A DNA stretch of 64,000 nucleotides from a virus. The stretch is taken from positions 1 to 64,000 of the IMG/VR virus record IMGVR_UViG_3300017963_000025; one strand, given 5' to 3'. The number at the start of each line of letters is the position of its first letter. Positions within the stretch are counted from its first letter, which is position 1. The position numbers were made by a program, and so were the translations under genes. The notes under the pieces were generated by a model that saw nothing but the letters and a program-made list of their open reading frames with translations, searched no databases and was not told the DNA's origin. Of the stretch, positions 8,826 to 17,178 are shown in pieces.

Positions 8826-9140
8826 ATGGAATTTGGCACGGCATCGGAGGCAGTTGACTTTGTGGACAGACAATTCCGAACCGCGACGGCGCGGGGCGTG
8901 AGTCATTGGGGAACCGGCGGGTGGCCGGAGTGGTCTGTAAAATTTAATCATTTCATCAATAAAAAAATCGAAACCGAGGGAGCGGATTCCGCGTGGTATT
9001 ACGTGCGCCTGTATTGGCAAAACACCACACACAAGCTCGGAAAAGACAAACTGGAACGAAAACCTTTCAATATCCGATTACGCCAGTTGAAAAGTGATAT
9101 CCGTAACTTGACAAAAAACAAAACCTGTGATAGTAAATAG
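8826..9140 (+). CDS. Protein of unknown function after tRNA
   Basis: The 104-residue basic protein starts at an ATG preceded by AAAAGAGGTG. It has a helical C-terminus rich in Lys and Arg (FNIRLRQLKSDIRNLTKNK), suggesting nucleic-acid contact. No family is recognised. Confidence 0.7.
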   Translation: MEFGTASEAVDFVDRQFRTATARGVSHWGTGGWPEWSVKFNHFINKKIETEGADSAWYYVRLYWQNTTHKLGKDKLERKPFNIRLRQLKSDIRNLTKNKTCDSK

Positions 9141-9176
9141 GGTATCAATCACTTACAACGTAATCGGGAAAAGAAA

Positions 9177-9728
9177 ATGACACATAAGTACTCAGTCCGT
9201 GAGGGAACCTATCGCGGAAGAAATGGCATGCTCCAAAAATTGCGACTGTTCTTTATTGTGGGAGGGAAGGAAATACCACAATATAATATCTTACGGGAAG
9301 GATTAGTCAGACACGCCGATTGTCACAAAACCAGTCCACCCGCACACGACCTTGCATCAGAAATAAACAGGCTTGCAATCCGCGTCAGGTCATCCGTGTA
9401 TTTTGAAACCGAACTGGAGTACTGCAAAGTTTTCGTTTCACAGGAAGGACAGTTCAAACAATTCTATTCCTTTTATCTGCAATTTGTCCAACCCCCGAAA
9501 AAAATCGTTACCATTCGTCCGTTTGATCCTGATTCCCCCCTGATGTTCCGAGGTTCAGTTAGATTCCTAACTAAGGCCGAGGTAATGCAACTAATTGACC
9601 CGACAAGTACGTCGGCAACATTTTATCTGGCACAATCCACACTGCCAAGAAAAGTACTAGAAAACATGATTACTGTGCAAGAAAAAACGATTCGCGGGCA
9701 ACGGAAAATCCGTATCATCGCAAATTAG
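9177..9728 (+). CDS. Protein of unknown function
   Basis: The 183-residue protein starts at ATG after CGGGAAAAG. It is basic and mixed alpha/beta, with no Cys clusters, signal peptide or membrane segment. It may belong to the early small-gene set that precedes the replication origin. Confidence 0.65.
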   Translation: MTHKYSVREGTYRGRNGMLQKLRLFFIVGGKEIPQYNILREGLVRHADCHKTSPPAHDLASEINRLAIRVRSSVYFETELEYCKVFVSQEGQFKQFYSFYLQFVQPPKKIVTIRPFDPDSPLMFRGSVRFLTKAEVMQLIDPTSTSATFYLAQSTLPRKVLENMITVQEKTIRGQRKIRIIAN

Positions 9729-9756
9729 AAACAACAATTAGAAAAGGAGAATTAGT

Positions 9757-10131
9757 ATGTCTTTTTGGGCAACATCAAAAGTACCTATTGAAAGTATGCC
9801 ACTATTCTCATCACTTGCGGAAATAAGAGGAATTACAGTGGTAAAAATGGAACATGCCGAAGCTATAAGAAACGGATTAAAAAAAACGCATCGGCTTATG
9901 ATTGCCGATAAAGCAGAGGCATGGGTGGTGAGAGACAAATCCGGCAAATCGTTTCTGTACTGCGATACGGATCGGTCTTATAGCAAATTTGCCCGTAAAC
10001 AGATAAGAGACGGGATGACAATAATGCAGGAGTACACCCTCTGCAAATTGAAAAGTGCAATGGCCGGAAGAACCCTGCGAATCCAAGCGCAGAACGTGGT
10101 TGACAACCGACTGATATTGAAGGTGGCCTGA
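9757..10131 (+). CDS. Protein of unknown function
   Basis: This 124-residue protein has a clear AAAAGGAGAA ribosome binding site. Segments such as AWVVRDKSGKSFLYCDTDRSY suggest a small beta-rich core. It is followed after four bases by a zinc-ribbon gene. No family is recognised. Confidence 0.65.
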   Translation: MSFWATSKVPIESMPLFSSLAEIRGITVVKMEHAEAIRNGLKKTHRLMIADKAEAWVVRDKSGKSFLYCDTDRSYSKFARKQIRDGMTIMQEYTLCKLKSAMAGRTLRIQAQNVVDNRLILKVA

Positions 10132-10134
10132 TAT

Positions 10135-10332
10135 ATGAGAGTATGCGAGAAATGTGCGACAGAGAATCACCCGGAATTCACCGAATTCAACACGCGCCTT
10201 GCACGATGCGCAAAGTGCGGAGATATGACATTGTGCATTTTGGAAAAAAATTTGCCACCCCCAAAATCCGTTCCGGTTCTGCCGACTGATAACGGGTACG
10301 ACTATATTTTTGGTAATAGCGAATGGTGGTAG
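10135..10332 (+). CDS. Zinc-ribbon protein
   Basis: The 65-residue product has two CxxC pairs, CEKCA near residue 4 and CAKCG near residue 25, the spacing of a zinc ribbon. It has no other domain and could bind nucleic acid or another protein. It belongs to a run of small overlapping genes. Confidence 0.65.
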   Translation: MRVCEKCATENHPEFTEFNTRLARCAKCGDMTLCILEKNLPPPKSVPVLPTDNGYDYIFGNSEWW

Positions 10333-10345
10333 AAAGGAGGAATAA

Positions 10346-10528
10346 ATGCAATACACCATAACGGTTGAGGAAGATGGTTCCGTAAGAGTCGAAGGCAACG
10401 GATTTCAGGGAACGGAGTGTGTCAAACACAAAGATATTGACACGTTGCTAAAGGCCATTGGCACGGACAAACGAAATGTCACCATGAAAACCGCACAAAC
10501 CGCTGTTGGTATTCGTCTTCAAACATGA
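10346..10528 (+). CDS. DUF2997-like small protein
   Basis: The 60-residue sequence follows the pattern of DUF2997 proteins: YTITVEEDGSVRVEGNGFQG.EC followed by a short helix. The function of that family is unknown. An AAAGGAGG site lies upstream, and the stop overlaps the next ATG. Confidence 0.6.
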   Translation: MQYTITVEEDGSVRVEGNGFQGTECVKHKDIDTLLKAIGTDKRNVTMKTAQTAVGIRLQT

Positions 10529-10710
10529 TGAATAAGAGATATATACCGATCAATGATCCAAGATTGTATGCATGCTGTTCCAATGCCACCAGAAAAAAAT
10601 TTCGTGAAAGGATTTTGGAATTGAGAAATAAGGCAATAGCGAAAGGTATGCAACTTTTGGATGAGGACGACGTGCTTGATGAAGTAAAACGACGGAGGGA
10701 CGGAACATGA
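10525..10710 (+). CDS. Small basic protein of unknown function
   Basis: The 61-residue protein overlaps the stop of the previous gene by four bases. It is highly charged and helical (RKKFRERILELRNKAIAKG). No family is recognised. Confidence 0.55.
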   Translation: MMNKRYIPINDPRLYACCSNATRKKFRERILELRNKAIAKGMQLLDEDDVLDEVKRRRDGT

Positions 10711-10964
10711 TTATAACCATCACGCCGGACGGCAGCATTGAAATGGTTTATAACGATCTAATGGCGGACATACTGAATGACCTGGGAAACCTGTCTTGCC
10801 GACGTGCGTCAAATGTCGTTTTTAACGACACAACCAAAAAATGGGATGTTGTCACAACGAACGGCGATCCCATTCTGTCAGAAAAACGTCGGACAGATGC
10901 TATCAGAAGAGAAATTGATTATCTGGAGTGGTTATTGGAAAACGGGTGGGGGCCACCGAAATAA
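10707..10964 (+). CDS. Conserved small phage protein of unknown function
   Basis: This 85-residue protein overlaps its upstream neighbour. The pattern of a short strand, then CRRASNVVF, a Trp-containing turn and a terminal EIDYLEWLLENG helix resembles a widespread small phage protein of unknown role. That similarity is from memory of the pattern and was not searched. Confidence 0.6.
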   Translation: MIITITPDGSIEMVYNDLMADILNDLGNLSCRRASNVVFNDTTKKWDVVTTNGDPILSEKRRTDAIRREIDYLEWLLENGWGPPK

Positions 10965-10969
10965 TCACA

Positions 10970-11077
10970 ATGGCGGGATCATTTCAACCCCCACCCGCCC
11001 GCTTGCAGAGGTGCAATTGTGGACATCGGATATCCGTGTTATATGAAATTATTCCCGCCACGTCAAGCAAAAAATGA
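10970..11077 (+). CDS. Possible 35-residue peptide
   Basis: A short frame with a CNCGH knuckle fills part of a gap between two genes. No convincing ribosome binding site precedes it. It may equally be a non-coding spacer. Confidence 0.22.
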   Translation: MAGSFQPPPARLQRCNCGHRISVLYEIIPATSSKK

Positions 11078-11088
11078 GAGGAATCGAA

Positions 11089-11322
11089 ATGTTTCAGCAT
11101 GAAATGGAATTCCGTGAAGATACGGAAATGATTGATTATGTGTTTGAATTTTTGGGGGTAACCCCCAGGGGCGCAATTATTGTAACGGATGAGAATAACC
11201 GCAAATTATTCCTGCCCCCGGATCATGTCGAACCCGACGAACCTCCGGAAGAACTCGAACCCGGAGAAACCGTGCTAATCCAAATACCCGTGTGGCTGGC
11301 GAAAAAGGAGGGACTTATCTGA
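11089..11322 (+). CDS. Small acidic protein of unknown function
   Basis: The ATG at 11089 is preferred to one at 11074 because GAGAGGA lies just upstream of it. The 77-residue protein has a Pro/Glu-rich hinge (EPDEPPEELEPGE). Its stop overlaps the start of the next gene. Confidence 0.6.
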   Translation: MFQHEMEFREDTEMIDYVFEFLGVTPRGAIIVTDENNRKLFLPPDHVEPDEPPEELEPGETVLIQIPVWLAKKEGLI

Positions 11323-11690
11323 TGGAGGGACCAAAAATAACGTATAAATGCAAAGTGTGTGGAGAAAAATTGACCGATTTCGAACAATTGCGGAAGCACT
11401 GTCCCCAAGATGAGCGGTTTGAAGATTGGATCAAACCGTTTGAACTTTGTCATTATACTGACGGTTTGTTTTGCAAAGAATGCCGTCAGAAAATAATTGA
11501 CAAACGTATCGCCGAGTTTGACGGGGACACGAAATACACAGATGAAATGATTTGCCCGCATTGCGGCTATGAATACTCGGACAGTTGGGAATTGCAAAGC
11601 GAATCCGACGAAATAATATGTGACGATTGCGGAAACGAATTTAGATATGAAAGAATCGTAACAGCGGAGTATATAACGAGTAAAATCTGA
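11322..11690 (+). CDS. Zinc-ribbon protein sharing a block with SSB
   Basis: This 122-residue protein has at least three zinc knuckles (CKVCG, CKECR, CPHCG and CDDCG). Residues about 17-40 are almost identical to a segment of the single-stranded-DNA-binding protein at 17461: FEQLRKHCPQ through EDWIKPF. The shared peptide suggests that both proteins contact the same partner or fold the same way there. The gene overlaps its upstream neighbour by one base. Confidence 0.7.
   Translation: MEGPKITYKCKVCGEKLTDFEQLRKHCPQDERFEDWIKPFELCHYTDGLFCKECRQKIIDKRIAEFDGDTKYTDEMICPHCGYEYSDSWELQSESDEIICDDCGNEFRYERIVTAEYITSKI
11373..11443 (+). repeat. 71-bp block shared with the SSB gene (copy A)
   Basis: This block and 17977-18047 agree at 65 of 71 positions. 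All six differences are silent in the shared reading frame. Confidence 0.85.
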
Positions 11691-11710
11691 AATGAGGAGG
11701 GACTCATCTT

Positions 11711-11947
11711 ATGGCGACAAAAAAATCATTTGTAAAAAATATTTCATGGAACAACCACCCGCCTACTGAGAAGGACTTTCCAATTCTGATTCTTATTTAT
11801 TCGATGGGATCCGAAAAGATATATACGGACATTCTCAGTGCGGATATTATTAAGACGGATTCGCGACCGAATTTCAGCCAAATCACGTTCGGAACGGAAT
11901 ACGTGTGGAAAAGCCTGTTTGATCTGATGGTCCGACATGAAATCTAA
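11711..11947 (+). CDS. Small protein of unknown function
   Basis: This 78-residue protein follows AGGAGGGACT. It has a beta-strand-rich N-terminal half (KDFPILILIYSMG) and no Cys. The pattern DFPI..L..Y is reminiscent of small phage proteins described only as hypothetical. Confidence 0.55.
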   Translation: MATKKSFVKNISWNNHPPTEKDFPILILIYSMGSEKIYTDILSADIIKTDSRPNFSQITFGTEYVWKSLFDLMVRHEI

Positions 11948-12043
11948 AGGAGTAGGAAAATATGTAAATTGTTAAAAGACTTGTATGTGGACCAACGTGA
12001 GTTTATTGGTGGACAAGAAATCAAGTGAGAAAGGAAAAGTGCA

Positions 12044-12274
12044 ATGAGTAAAGCCATTTCATATGAAGATTACCATGCATACGGATGTCCTGCATGTGAG
12101 TCAGGAAACAAAAAGGTTGCCATCCATATCCAGACACCTGTTGACGCATTGCTAATATGTTCGGAGTGCGGAATGGGTTTTATTGTGGCGTTTGACGGTG
12201 CGAAGGAAACACCAAACGGAACCGTTGTCGATCATCCGTTGAAAAAACAGACATGCTTAACGGAGTTGGGATAA
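12044..12274 (+). CDS. Zinc-ribbon protein before the origin block
   Basis: The 76-residue product has CPACE and CSECG pairs spaced about 25 residues apart, a zinc ribbon. Its stop codon touches copy 4 of the palindrome. An upstream AAAGGAAAAG serves as ribosome binding site. Confidence 0.65.
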   Translation: MSKAISYEDYHAYGCPACESGNKKVAIHIQTPVDALLICSECGMGFIVAFDGAKETPNGTVVDHPLKKQTCLTELG

Positions 12275-12292
12275 TCCGCAAACGTTTGCGGA
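12275..12292. repeat. 18-bp palindrome copy 4 (exact)
   Basis: This exact copy directly follows a TAA stop and stands at the left edge of the non-coding origin candidate. Confidence 0.95.
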
Positions 12293-12297
12293 TTAAA

Positions 12298-12352
12298 AAT
12301 CATTACATTGTGATACTTTACTCGTCCAAAACAATATCACAATGTAATGATT
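12298..12352. repeat. 18-bp perfect inverted repeat (large hairpin)
   Basis: AATCATTACATTGTGATA at 12298-12315 is exactly complementary to 12335-12352, with a 19-nt loop. No T-run follows, so termination is unlikely; protein binding or an RNA structure is more plausible. Confidence 0.85.
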
Positions 12353-12403
12353 TGACAGCTACCGTAAAATCCAACCCATGGGAAAATATGGCCTTTTTTT
12401 CCC

Positions 12404-12451
12404 ACCAGCGGGAATATGCGTCCCATGGGCGGGAATATGCGTCCCGCTGGT
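12404..12451. repeat. GC-rich dyad with internal direct repeat
   Basis: ACCAGCGGGA (12404-12413) pairs with TCCCGCTGGT (12442-12451). Between and across them GGGAATATGCGTCCC occurs twice in direct orientation. Such repeats are typical of initiator-binding sites. Confidence 0.8.
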
Positions 12452-12656
12452 TGGATGAGTATATAAATATAAGAAATAAGATATAAGAAATAATAAGTGA
12501 ATAATAGCGAAATGAATTCCGCTGCTAGCAATTTTTTTATTTTTTTGGGAAGGTGGATTTCCAGAGGGGAATCCAAAAGTTTGTATCAGCGCTACATTCA
12601 GATAGGATATAGGCGCGGCCAAAAGGTTTTACTTTTTTCAACCCGGAGGTGACAAA

Positions 12657-13544
12657 ATGACCACATTTCGAAAAAACAAATACCAGATTTCGTACCTGAC
12701 CCGCAAATCCGCCACGTTATTTTGTGGAAATACGGATCGGGAAATTGTTTGCCACATCATTGACCGCACATTGTCATGGGGGAAAATAGCCGAATTTATT
12801 CCGTATTCCGAGTTGGTTGAAGGATTCCCGGTATTGTGCTATTTTCCCCGTATATCCAGATCAGCCGCATATCGTTCCGTTTCAAATCTGCTTGACAATG
12901 GCATCATCGGAAGGCATCGGGAAACGCGATGCGTATATTCTGTGAATATTCCGGAATTCTACAAATTGTGGCATCGCATGTTTCACGACGCGCAAGACAA
13001 CAAATTGTGGAATACGGTGAAATCCGTGGAATCCGATATTCTGGACCAATACAACCGGTCGGATATTCGATTTGAACCCCTTACGCTGAGCAGCGAGGCC
13101 ACTATGAATATTGAAACCGCCATCCGTTTTGCCCAACGGAAATCCGTTGCGGCCCGAAAACGCAATGCCGAAAAACCGGTAAAAAATTCAAAACATCTCA
13201 TTTGTCTGATTCGCTATCTGGCGGACGACATGAAGGTGTATATCAACGAATATGTCACCGACAAAGTCCGGGGGCAGATGAACCATTTTATCAAATCCTA
13301 TTGCCCGTCGATCAAAAAAACGCCGGAGTGGTTCGTGCGCGAATCCATGGAGGAGTGGCCCCGGATGTTCAATGAAAAAATTGTGCTGAACCGCATGTTT
13401 TGCTTTGATGAGATGTACCGACGTAAGAACAAAATTTTTGAGCATCTGGTCCGGGACGAGTTGGACGATGCCGAATTCGGACGACCGAATGAACCGAGAG
13501 AAATCCGGATTATTGATTTGCGAACCAAAAAACAGTTGGCCTGA
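12657..13544 (+). CDS. O-like replication initiator (winged helix)
   Basis: The 295-residue protein has an N-terminal winged-helix pattern like lambda O-type and RepA-type initiators: REIVCHIIDRTLSWG (residues about 28-42), then SRSAAYRSVSNLLDNGIIGR as the recognition helix and turn. The C-terminal 150 residues are basic and less conserved. It likely binds the repeats just upstream to start DNA replication and recruit helicase. A GGAGGTGAC site precedes the ATG. Confidence 0.72.
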   Translation: MTTFRKNKYQISYLTRKSATLFCGNTDREIVCHIIDRTLSWGKIAEFIPYSELVEGFPVLCYFPRISRSAAYRSVSNLLDNGIIGRHRETRCVYSVNIPEFYKLWHRMFHDAQDNKLWNTVKSVESDILDQYNRSDIRFEPLTLSSEATMNIETAIRFAQRKSVAARKRNAEKPVKNSKHLICLIRYLADDMKVYINEYVTDKVRGQMNHFIKSYCPSIKKTPEWFVRESMEEWPRMFNEKIVLNRMFCFDEMYRRKNKIFEHLVRDELDDAEFGRPNEPREIRIIDLRTKKQLA

Positions 13545-13612
13545 CCGCGCAGATTGCCGTATTTTCGATCTTTTCATGGCAACCCATATCTGACTATCAA
13601 AAAACAAACAAA

Positions 13613-13627
13613 TGCCGAAATTCGGCA
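13613..13627. repeat. Short palindrome in intergenic gap
   Basis: TGCCGAA and TTCGGCA flank a single A, giving 7-bp arms. It lies just before the ribosome binding site of the next gene and may be an operator or a weak hairpin. Confidence 0.4.
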
Positions 13628-13646
13628 AATGAGAGGCTTTTACGCA

Positions 13647-14279
13647 ATGACAATCACATACCCCTGGTCCGACACCTCCCATATCGAGCCGGACTTGCTG
13701 AAACTGGTAATGACGCATCTTCAAACGAATGTTGCCCGCCAACACGAAATTGACGAAAAAGAACGCATTGAAAAACTTACACTGACGATTCTCAGACAAT
13801 TGGAATCTGCCGAATCGCGCATGCTTTTGGTGGTGTCCGGTGATATCCGCCTCTTGCGAGATTTGTGGGTGGTGCCGGCCACGTACACGCTGACCGTGCG
13901 CCATGACGGAGAAATACCGGAGAGTCGGATCACTGATGCGAATCGTATCGGGGAATGCTACCGCTACCCGACACAACCGGTTCAAAAGGAAATTGATGTA
14001 ATCACCCGCACCGGATTTCTATTGTGGGAAAACATTGGCACCCCGTATTATCTGGCGAAAAGCCGAACGGCGGAAATCGAGGGGGTGTTGTCCGAACGGA
14101 TACGCCTGAAATTGCCCACCGTGTTCAGCCATTTTTCAACGCATTCGGACAACCGCGTTTTTCGGGAAATAAGCGTGTCCGTGGGAACGAAGATTGCCAC
14201 GATTTTGGAACAATGCGCGGATGTGCTGGTGGCCGAGTCCGGCAAGTCCGCTGGAACCGTGACGAAAGTGAGGATGTGA
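13647..14279 (+). CDS. Helicase-loader-like protein without a P-loop
   Basis: The 210-residue protein resembles the second half of DnaC/DnaI-type loaders: FLLWENIGTPYYLAKSRTAEIEGVLSER..KLPTVF follows the Walker B and sensor layout of that family. The expected GxxGxGKT loop is absent; LLVVSGDIRLL stands where it should be. It lies between the initiator and the DnaB-like helicase, the normal place for a loader. It may load helicase without ATP hydrolysis, or be a vestigial loader. The start overlaps none; ATGA coupling joins it to the helicase. Confidence 0.5.
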   Translation: MTITYPWSDTSHIEPDLLKLVMTHLQTNVARQHEIDEKERIEKLTLTILRQLESAESRMLLVVSGDIRLLRDLWVVPATYTLTVRHDGEIPESRITDANRIGECYRYPTQPVQKEIDVITRTGFLLWENIGTPYYLAKSRTAEIEGVLSERIRLKLPTVFSHFSTHSDNRVFREISVSVGTKIATILEQCADVLVAESGKSAGTVTKVRM

Positions 14280-15556
14280 TGTCGGTGGGCATAGGGCTGA
14301 TTAAGTCGTTGTGTGACCAAAACGTTCGCGCATCCGTTGTGTATGACCATGGGATCGGGGATCATCTGTTTACGCCGGACGAACGCGCCGCGTGGGATTT
14401 TGTTCGGGATTTTTGCACGACCCACGGACGCTATCCGTCTGTTGACACCGTAGTGGGCCATTATCCCGAATTGTCCGTCCGCTTTGACAATATGCCGGAC
14501 GAACCGTTTACCTATTGGGCCGACTTGGGCAAAAAAAGGCGGGTGACCAATCTGGCCAGGGAAATGGCGGACACGGTGCATCGGAGGATGTCCGCAGGTG
14601 CGAATATTGACACGGACGACCTGACGCGAATTGCAAGCCGGTTTATATCGGACGCGCGATCCTGCACAGGGTCAAAAATAGTATCACTAAGTGATATCAC
14701 TGAAGAATTGTTGCGGATGCATGACCACCGCCAACTGGCAACGGGCATTTCCGGTATTCCCACCGGGTTCCCGTTTTTTGACCGGGTGTTTGACGGATTA
14801 CAGACCGGGGACGTGCTGAGTCTGGTGGGGAAGACCGGCATGGGAAAGTCGTTTGTCATGGCGAAGATGTGGAACGCCGCATACGACAACGGGTACAGCC
14901 CGTTCGTGGCATCCATGGAAATGCCAATACCCCAACAGGCACGGCGCACATTGGCCCTGCGCTCACGACTTCCGGGAACGGCGATTCGCGTGGGCCGGTT
15001 GGACTTTGCCGGTCGGGAGTTATTGGGGCATACGGCGGAAGCGGTACGGGAAAACCGACAACAAATCTGGTTTACGGATCATGTCAAATCCGTGGACGAG
15101 ATTGCCGCCGTCGCACGTGACCTTGGGGCAAACCCGATATTTATTGACGGCGCGTATATTATTGACGAAAATGATCGCGGTGCGGTGTGGGAACGTGTGG
15201 GCAAGGTGGCCCAGAATATCCGGGATATGGCGATGAGCCTGGGGGTTAGCGTGGTGAGCAGCTATCAGTTCAACAATTCCGGGGAGGGGTTGCATAATAT
15301 CCATTTTAGCCCGAATATCAAATACCTTGCCAGTATTGTTTTGGGGCTGAGACAGGAGGAACCCCGCCCCGGCGTGGGGCGTGTGCTGAGCACCACCGAA
15401 CGGAAAATATTGGAAATCCTCAAAGGCCGGGAGGGGGAGTATGGGGCTATCGAGGTGGAATGGGATATGCGGCGGACCAATATCTGCCAACGGCGCGTGC
15501 TATGGTCACGGGCGGATGATGACGAATCCGACGGAGGGGACGAATGGAACGAATAA
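14279..15556 (+). CDS. DnaB-like replicative helicase
   Basis: This 425-residue RecA-fold ATPase unwinds DNA at the fork. It has the family entry ISGIPTGFPFFDRVFDGLQTGDVLSLVG, Walker A GKTGMGKS at about 187-194, SMEMP after it, and a Walker B-like FIDGAYII near 295. The N-terminal 130 residues match the short helical domain of DnaB relatives. The ATG overlaps the stop of the loader-like gene, showing coupling. The C-terminus overlaps the start of the ComM-like gene. Confidence 0.88.
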   Translation: MSVGIGLIKSLCDQNVRASVVYDHGIGDHLFTPDERAAWDFVRDFCTTHGRYPSVDTVVGHYPELSVRFDNMPDEPFTYWADLGKKRRVTNLAREMADTVHRRMSAGANIDTDDLTRIASRFISDARSCTGSKIVSLSDITEELLRMHDHRQLATGISGIPTGFPFFDRVFDGLQTGDVLSLVGKTGMGKSFVMAKMWNAAYDNGYSPFVASMEMPIPQQARRTLALRSRLPGTAIRVGRLDFAGRELLGHTAEAVRENRQQIWFTDHVKSVDEIAAVARDLGANPIFIDGAYIIDENDRGAVWERVGKVAQNIRDMAMSLGVSVVSSYQFNNSGEGLHNIHFSPNIKYLASIVLGLRQEEPRPGVGRVLSTTERKILEILKGREGEYGAIEVEWDMRRTNICQRRVLWSRADDDESDGGDEWNE

Positions 15557-16143
15557 ACATTGTAGGGTTGGAACAAGAGCGACGGATTATGGAAATCGCG
15601 GTCACCGGGAATCACGGGGCCATGCTGATTGGTCGAAAGAACAGTGGCAAACGGCTCATGATGAGGGAATTTCTAAACATAATCGGTTATCCTGATTCCG
15701 TACTGACCCATGCGTCCAACAAATATGTGGGACCGGATGACAGTTGTCTGGTGTTTGACCCGGCGTATTGCCACAACGGGAGTGTGCTGGCGAACAAACG
15801 ACACGGACGGGTGGGATGGAAAGACGTGGCCGGAAATCCGAAACAGGAATCTATGATTCACGTGGCAAAGCGTGTTTTTTTAGCGCGTTATTTTTTGTAT
15901 GAGAAGCCGTTCGATTATGATGCAATCCGAAAAAAATCGGACGGCGTTACATTGAAACTGATTGAGGAGGCATACGACCGGTTGTCACTGAATTCCGGGG
16001 ATGTCGTGGATTTGATGAACGTGGCCTACACGATTTTTATTTTGTCCCGTGAAAAAAAATTGGGTGTCGGACATGTTGCGGAGGCAATCGCCTACTGCCC
16101 ACAAAAATTGGATCATGAGCATGAAAAAAGAAACGATCCTTAG
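15544..16143 (+). CDS. Short ComM/Mg-chelatase-like AAA+ protein
   Basis: This 199-residue protein joins two ends of a ComM (YifB) type ATPase. VGLEQERRIMEIAVTGNHG then LIGRKNSGKR resembles the ATPase entry and P-loop, but with GKR in place of GKT/S. The C-terminus LSLNSGDVVDLMNVAYTIFIL..HVAEAIAYC resembles the ComM end that scans for branch migration. The central half of the family's usual 500 residues is missing. ComM-type proteins drive branch migration; here the changed P-loop suggests a regulatory or scaffolding role in replication. The gene overlaps both neighbours. Confidence 0.6.
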   Translation: MERINIVGLEQERRIMEIAVTGNHGAMLIGRKNSGKRLMMREFLNIIGYPDSVLTHASNKYVGPDDSCLVFDPAYCHNGSVLANKRHGRVGWKDVAGNPKQESMIHVAKRVFLARYFLYEKPFDYDAIRKKSDGVTLKLIEEAYDRLSLNSGDVVDLMNVAYTIFILSREKKLGVGHVAEAIAYCPQKLDHEHEKRNDP

Positions 16144-17119
16144 ATTTCTGAACGCATTGGGCGCGGACATGACGCGGATGCGTATTCGGGGGGACTGGAT
16201 GAACGTGCGGTGTCCGTTGGCACATATTACCCACACCAACGGGGATGCGCATCCGAGTTGCGGAATTCTGATATCCGATGACGGACCGGCAATATACCAT
16301 TGTTTCGGGTGTTCCGGGGGCAAACCGGAGTCGTTGTCGTGGATGGTCCACACGATGTGGGTTGCCACGGGACGATACCCGACAGATGCGGCAAAGATAC
16401 TGGCCAGTGAAAATTTTGTATCAGAGAGTGACGCTCCGGTATTTGATTGGGACATCCGCAAACGTTTGCGGATGACACCCCTGGATGCCGACGTGTTGAA
16501 GCAATATCCGCCATTGTCCGACAGCGTATCGTGCCTGACCGCCATGGTGGTCCGGAACTGGCTTACGGAATGCAGGGGGTTGGCTCCAAGCATAATTGAC
16601 ACGCACGGGTTGCGGTATTCCCCAGAGAATTGTACCGTGGTGTTTCCGCTGACAGATCATGCCGGGAACATTTTTGTGTTGCAAGAGCGGATGATTGGTA
16701 CGAAAAAAATGTGGACCGTAAATGAAAACACGTCCGGTGTGCATGTTGACTACCCCACAATTCGCCATGCGGGGTGTTGGATGAATCTTAAAAACGCGGA
16801 TTGGGGTCGCCCCGTGATGCTGGTGGAAAGCGGATTTGACGCGGGCCGGATTGCGTCTCTCGGGTTTGACAATGTGATTGCGTCCGGGGGTACGGGTGTT
16901 ACTCCCGCGCAAATCGGGGCGTTGGCCGGTCACACGTATATTTTGGGATATGACAATGATCGGGCAGGTCAACAGGCAATGGCAAGAATTGCCCGTATGT
17001 TGGGGAATCATACGGTGTATGTGGCGGATTGGGGCGTGGTGGGGGTTAAGGACGGTGGTGATTTGGTTAATGCGGAACAATTAAAAAAAGTTTTGACGAA
17101 TACACGCCGCATGACTTGA
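16115..17119 (+). CDS. DNA primase (CHC2 zinc finger and Toprim)
   Basis: The 334-residue protein makes RNA primers for replication. The N-terminus carries a CHC2-type finger (CPLAHITHTNGDAHPSCG, then YHCFGCSG). The Toprim part is around residues 225-300: VMLVESGFDAGRI, the VIASGGTG turn and GYDNDRAGQQA with the acidic metal ligands. Codons 114-119 (IRKRLR) come from a palindrome copy. Two starts, ATG at 16115 and 16121, are possible; both overlap the ComM-like gene. It lacks a helicase domain, fitting the separate DnaB-like gene. Confidence 0.88.
   Translation: MSMKKETILRFLNALGADMTRMRIRGDWMNVRCPLAHITHTNGDAHPSCGILISDDGPAIYHCFGCSGGKPESLSWMVHTMWVATGRYPTDAAKILASENFVSESDAPVFDWDIRKRLRMTPLDADVLKQYPPLSDSVSCLTAMVVRNWLTECRGLAPSIIDTHGLRYSPENCTVVFPLTDHAGNIFVLQERMIGTKKMWTVNENTSGVHVDYPTIRHAGCWMNLKNADWGRPVMLVESGFDAGRIASLGFDNVIASGGTGVTPAQIGALAGHTYILGYDNDRAGQQAMARIARMLGNHTVYVADWGVVGVKDGGDLVNAEQLKKVLTNTRRMT
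16455..16472. repeat. 18-bp palindrome copy 5 (exact, inside primase gene)
   Basis: This exact copy is read as IRKRLR between the zinc finger and Toprim parts of the primase. Confidence 0.95.
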
Positions 17120-17144
17120 CTACCGATGAAAAAAACGGTATCTT
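17116..17144 (+). promoter_or_regulatory. Promoter before the 17179 gene and SSB
   Basis: TTGACT and TATCTT lie 17 bp apart at the very end of the primase gene. The start would serve the 17179 gene, SSB and possibly the following recombination genes. Confidence 0.65.
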
Positions 17145-17178
17145 TTAGTAATTTCAACAAAAAAAGGGGAAAAAATAA

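Larger units (their letters stand above)
12293..12656. other. Non-coding, structured region: candidate replication origin
   Basis: This 364-bp stretch has no credible gene. It holds, in order, an 18-bp inverted repeat, a T-tract, a GC-rich dyad with two direct copies of GGGAATATGCGTCCC, and an AT-rich run (about 12460-12535) that could unwind. It directly precedes the O-like initiator gene, the classic position of a theta-type phage origin. Confidence 0.55.

Noticed and set aside
12253-12622. Frames on both strands across the origin candidate
   Set aside because: They run through inverted and direct repeats, lack ribosome binding sites and give unbiased sequence.
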